Below, piece after piece: positions 23,524-25,961 of a stretch of DNA of 25,961 bases. The notes under the pieces were generated by a model. It did no database searches, had not been told where the DNA came from, and saw only the letters and a list, made by a program, of their open reading frames with translations. Location of the stretch: NCBI GenBank assembly GCA_900317015.1, contig ONFH01000043.1, forward strand, positions 1 to 25,961, in the 5' to 3' direction. The stretch is from an uncultured Erysipelotrichaceae bacterium. Lineage in GTDB: Bacteria > Bacillota_I > Bacilli_A > Erysipelotrichales > Coprobacillaceae. Position 1 is the first letter of the stretch. Each line of letters starts with the position of its first letter. A program made the position numbers and the translations under genes.

Positions 23524-24735
23524 ATGCAGTCATTAAAAGAATTATATAAAGTTGGCATTGGCCCTTCTTCGTCCCATACGATCGGCCCAATGCGTATTGC
23601 TCAGAGAATTTTAAAAGAATATCCCGAAGCGACACATTTTCATGTCGCTCTTCATGGCTCATTAGCCTTAACGGGAAAAGGACACTTGACCGACTGGGTC
23701 ATGAAAAAGACCTTTGAACCAAAGCCTTGTGATTTCTCTTTTCACTCTGATGCGCTTCCTTATCATCCAAATGGCATGATCGTTCAGGTCTATCAAGGTG
23801 ATGACAAGCTCGCCGATGTCGAAGCGTATTCCGTTGGCGGCGGGACAGTCTATTTTAAAGGAGATCAGATTTCTAAGATCAAGGATGTCTATCCGCATCG
23901 CCACATGAAAGAGATCTTAGCTTATGTCGATGATCATGCGATGGGTCTTTATGACTATGTCAAAATGTATGATGACGACGATATTGAAGAGTATCTGATG
24001 ATGATCTTAGAAACGATGTTCAATACAGTCGAAACCGGATTAAAAAAACAGGGTTTCATTCAGGGACCATTAAAATTAGAACGGGTGGCCAATGCGATGT
24101 ATCATCAGGCTCTCAATACCCATCGTAAGATGCGTAAAGATCGTCTGCTTATTGCCTCTTACGCTTATGCAGTCGCTGAAGAAAATGCCGATGGGGGTGT
24201 GATCGTCACAGCGCCGACATGTGGTGCCTCTGGCGTCATTCCAGCTGTCCTTTATTATGCGTATAAACAGATGCATATGAGTAAGGAAGACTTAGTACAG
24301 GCGTTAGCCATTGGTGGTCTTTTTGGCAATATCGTCAAAACCAATGCAACGATCTCTGGTGCTGATGGTGGCTGTCAGGCTGAGATCGGGACCGCTTGTG
24401 CGATGGCGAGTGCCATGATGGGCTGGATCAGTGAATTAAATAATCATCTGATCGCCTATGCAGCGGAGATGGGGCTTGAACATAACTTTGGTCTGACCTG
24501 TGATCCGGTGGGCGGTTATGTCCAGATTCCTTGTATTGAGCGAAATGCTTTTGCGGCTTTAAGAGCTGTTGATGCTGGCATGTTAGCGGGAGAACTCGGA
24601 TACGTACGAGACAATAAGATTTCCTTTGATGCTGCCGTCAATGTTCAGCGTGCCACAGGGAAGGATCTCAATTCTGCCTATAAAGAAACATCATTAGGTG
24701 GCCTGGCTAAGGAGTATTTAGATCATGCAGACTAA
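23524..24735 (+). CDS. sdaA: L-serine dehydratase, iron-sulfur-dependent, single chain
   Basis: The enzyme deaminates L-serine to pyruvate and ammonia using a [4Fe-4S] cluster. Beta-domain motifs come first (GIGPSSSHTIGPMR, residues 11-24; HGSLALTGKGH; YSVGGG). The alpha domain has the cluster cysteine blocks APTCGASGVIP, GGCQAEIGTACAM, and GLTCDPVGGYVQIPCIERN. At 403 residues it is a fused beta-alpha form, shorter than the enterobacterial single-chain enzymes of about 454 and without an ACT domain. GGAG nine bases before the ATG fits. It starts three bases after holA and overlaps hemW by 11 bases, so the three are probably one operon. Confidence 0.94.
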   Translation: MQSLKELYKVGIGPSSSHTIGPMRIAQRILKEYPEATHFHVALHGSLALTGKGHLTDWVMKKTFEPKPCDFSFHSDALPYHPNGMIVQVYQGDDKLADVEAYSVGGGTVYFKGDQISKIKDVYPHRHMKEILAYVDDHAMGLYDYVKMYDDDDIEEYLMMILETMFNTVETGLKKQGFIQGPLKLERVANAMYHQALNTHRKMRKDRLLIASYAYAVAEENADGGVIVTAPTCGASGVIPAVLYYAYKQMHMSKEDLVQALAIGGLFGNIVKTNATISGADGGCQAEIGTACAMASAMMGWISELNNHLIAYAAEMGLEHNFGLTCDPVGGYVQIPCIERNAFAALRAVDAGMLAGELGYVRDNKISFDAAVNVQRATGKDLNSAYKETSLGGLAKEYLDHAD

Positions 24736-25828
24736 AGCGCTGTATGTACACATTCCTTTTTGTGACGAGATCTGTTCCTATTGTGACTTCTGTAAAGTTT
24801 ATTATGATCAGAACACTTGTGATGCCTATTTAGAAGCTTTAGCTGATGAGTTAAAGACGATTCCCCAAAATAATATGGAGACGATCTATATCGGCGGCGG
24901 AACACCTAGCAGCTTAAGTTTATCCGAACTAGAAAAGCTTTTTCGCATGTTAAAACCCTATGCCCATCAGGTGAAGGAATATACGATGGAAGCCAATCCT
25001 GAAAGTCTTGATTTAGAAAAACTAAAGCTTATGCATTCTTATGGCATCAATCGTTTATCATTAGGGGTCCAGAGCTTTCATGATGATCTTTTAGCCCTGA
25101 TTGAACGTCATCATAATCGAAAGATGGTCGAAGAAGTCATCAAAGAGGCACAGGAAGCAGGCTTTGAAAACATCTCGATTGATCTGATGTATGGTCTTCC
25201 TCATGAGACATTACAAGACCTTAAAGAAGATCTAGAAGCAGCATTAAGCTTACCCATCACGCACATCTCATGTTACTCCTTGATTCTAGAGGAACATACG
25301 AAGCTTTATGATGAACATTATCAGACGATCGATGAAGATCTTGATGATGAGATGAATATCCTGATCGATGAGAGGCTTCACTCTGCTGGTTTTCATAAAT
25401 ATGAAGTCTCCAATTATGCTAAGGATGGCTATGAGTCTTTACATAATAAAGCGTACTGGCATTATGATAATTACTATGGCATCGGTGTTGGGGCGGCAGG
25501 AAAGATCGATGATGACTATATTGAACATAGCCGTGCTTTACAAAAGTATTTACGTCATGAAGACATTCGTCACATCACCCATGAATCCAGAGAAGAGACG
25601 ATCTTTAATTCAATCATGATGTCCTTACGTTTAGTTGAAGGACTTGATCTTGACGTCTTTGAAGCACGTTATCATCATCCTATTGAAACCTATTTTCCCA
25701 AGTCTTTAGAAAAGCACTTAGAGCGTGGAAACTTAGTGAAGGAGGGTCATTATTTAAAGACGACTCCAGAATCTATTAAATACTTAAATGATATCCTCGT
25801 CGATTTCTTAGATGAACAGGAATCGTGA
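24725..25828 (+). CDS. hemW: Radical SAM family heme chaperone HemW
   Basis: The 367-residue protein has the radical SAM cluster motif at Cys13, Cys17 and Cys20 (PFCDEICSYCDFC, with the further Cys23 of HemW-type proteins). It also has YIGGGTPS, EANPE, SLGVQSF, SIDLMYGLP, and the C-terminal HNKAYW block with GIGVGAAG. These match HemW, formerly annotated as oxygen-independent coproporphyrinogen oxidase-like, which binds heme and helps insert it into respiratory enzymes. Nothing in the window shows a heme pathway. AAGGAG at 24709-24714 lies inside sdaA, and the genes overlap by 11 bases. In Firmicutes hrcA-grpE-dnaK often follows; the window ends too soon to see. Confidence 0.93.
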   Translation: MQTKALYVHIPFCDEICSYCDFCKVYYDQNTCDAYLEALADELKTIPQNNMETIYIGGGTPSSLSLSELEKLFRMLKPYAHQVKEYTMEANPESLDLEKLKLMHSYGINRLSLGVQSFHDDLLALIERHHNRKMVEEVIKEAQEAGFENISIDLMYGLPHETLQDLKEDLEAALSLPITHISCYSLILEEHTKLYDEHYQTIDEDLDDEMNILIDERLHSAGFHKYEVSNYAKDGYESLHNKAYWHYDNYYGIGVGAAGKIDDDYIEHSRALQKYLRHEDIRHITHESREETIFNSIMMSLRLVEGLDLDVFEARYHHPIETYFPKSLEKHLERGNLVKEGHYLKTTPESIKYLNDILVDFLDEQES

Positions 25829-25837
25829 CGATTTCTT

Positions 25838-25866
25838 AAGAAGGTCTTTATGATCTTCTTTTTTTT
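25838..25866 (+). terminator. Intrinsic terminator after hemW
   Basis: AAGAAGGTC pairs with GATCTTCTT (one G-U) around TTTAT, followed by eight T. Confidence 0.85.
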
Positions 25867-25935
25867 ACGAAAGGGAATATTTCTCGTATTCAATAAGATG
25901 ACCTTGTAAAATAAAGAGAGAAAAGAAAAATGATT

Positions 25936-25961
25936 TTGTAATGTAATTATTGACATTACAA
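25936..25961. promoter_or_regulatory. Perfect dyad overlapping a consensus -35 box at the window edge
   Basis: TTGTAATGT (25936-25944) is inverted to ACATTACAA (25953-25961) with eight bases between. TTGACA at 25950-25955 overlaps the right arm. This looks like a repressor operator on the promoter of the next, unseen gene. The arms do not match CIRCE (TTAGCACTC). The regulator is not identified. Confidence 0.55.

Noticed and set aside
25750..25956. Reading frame on the - strand across the hemW end
   Set aside because: It spans the hemW terminator, has no start signals, and its composition mirrors AT-rich sequence.
25936..25961. CIRCE element (HrcA operator) expected after hemW
   Set aside because: The arms TTGTAATGT/ACATTACAA do not match TTAGCACTC/GAGTGCTAA and the spacer is eight, not nine.
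1..25961. tRNA genes, rRNA genes, CRISPR arrays and complete insertion sequences
   Set aside because: No cloverleaf-like segments, no regularly spaced repeats and no transposase with flanking inverted repeats were seen; the Rpn-like remnants show no recognisable ends.

Overview
The window looks like a chromosomal segment of a low-to-moderate-GC Bacillota bacterium, probably of the Erysipelotrichia type. Reasons: strong AAGGAGG ribosome binding sites, a heavy preference for TTA and AT-ending codons, the Firmicutes gene order topA-trmFO-xerC and rplU-prp-rpmA-obg, a cleavable N-terminal extension on L27, and decayed Rpn-type nuclease genes. TGA is used as an ordinary stop, so the code is standard. 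No genus is claimed. Almost every gene is on the + strand; the exception is thpR.

Layout. Bases 1-1837: the last codons of a probable uppP, a terminator, then a three-gene cluster of two unrecognised acidic proteins and dprA, preceded by a 42-base element that recurs near 18960. Bases 1862-6320: topA, trmFO and xerC (chromosome topology, tRNA methylation, chromosome resolution). Bases 6298-8700: the L21 leader, rplU, the L27-processing protease prp, rpmA, a terminator and obg. Bases 8710-13407: thpR on the - strand, divergent from ruvAB, then comEA and comEC, whose first gene lies directly behind a terminator. Bases 13436-17640: a broken membrane-protein gene, an RpiR-family regulator, and the lemA/DUF2207 pair. 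Bases 17711-18794: a monocistronic Gfo/Idh/MocA oxidoreductase behind a strong promoter that carries tandem operator-like repeats. Bases 18795-20249: a decayed zone with two Rpn-family remnants. Bases 20338-25828: a YihY/BrkB membrane domain fused to a degenerate RlmCD-like methyltransferase, then holA, L-serine dehydratase and hemW. The last 26 bases hold a perfect dyad overlapping a consensus -35 box.

Functional themes. DNA uptake and recombination recur: dprA, comEA, comEC, ruvA, ruvB, xerC, topA and holA. With comEA, comEC and dprA present, natural transformation is plausible but not shown. The translation genes rplU, prp and rpmA form a unit in which Prp must trim L27.

The most unusual item is the 712-residue fusion at 20367-22505. 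Its C-terminal half keeps the TRAM region and the four Fe-S cysteines of RlmCD/RlmD-type uracil methyltransferases but appears to have lost the SAM motif, the DPPR motif and the catalytic cysteine. It looks like a membrane-tethered pseudoenzyme.
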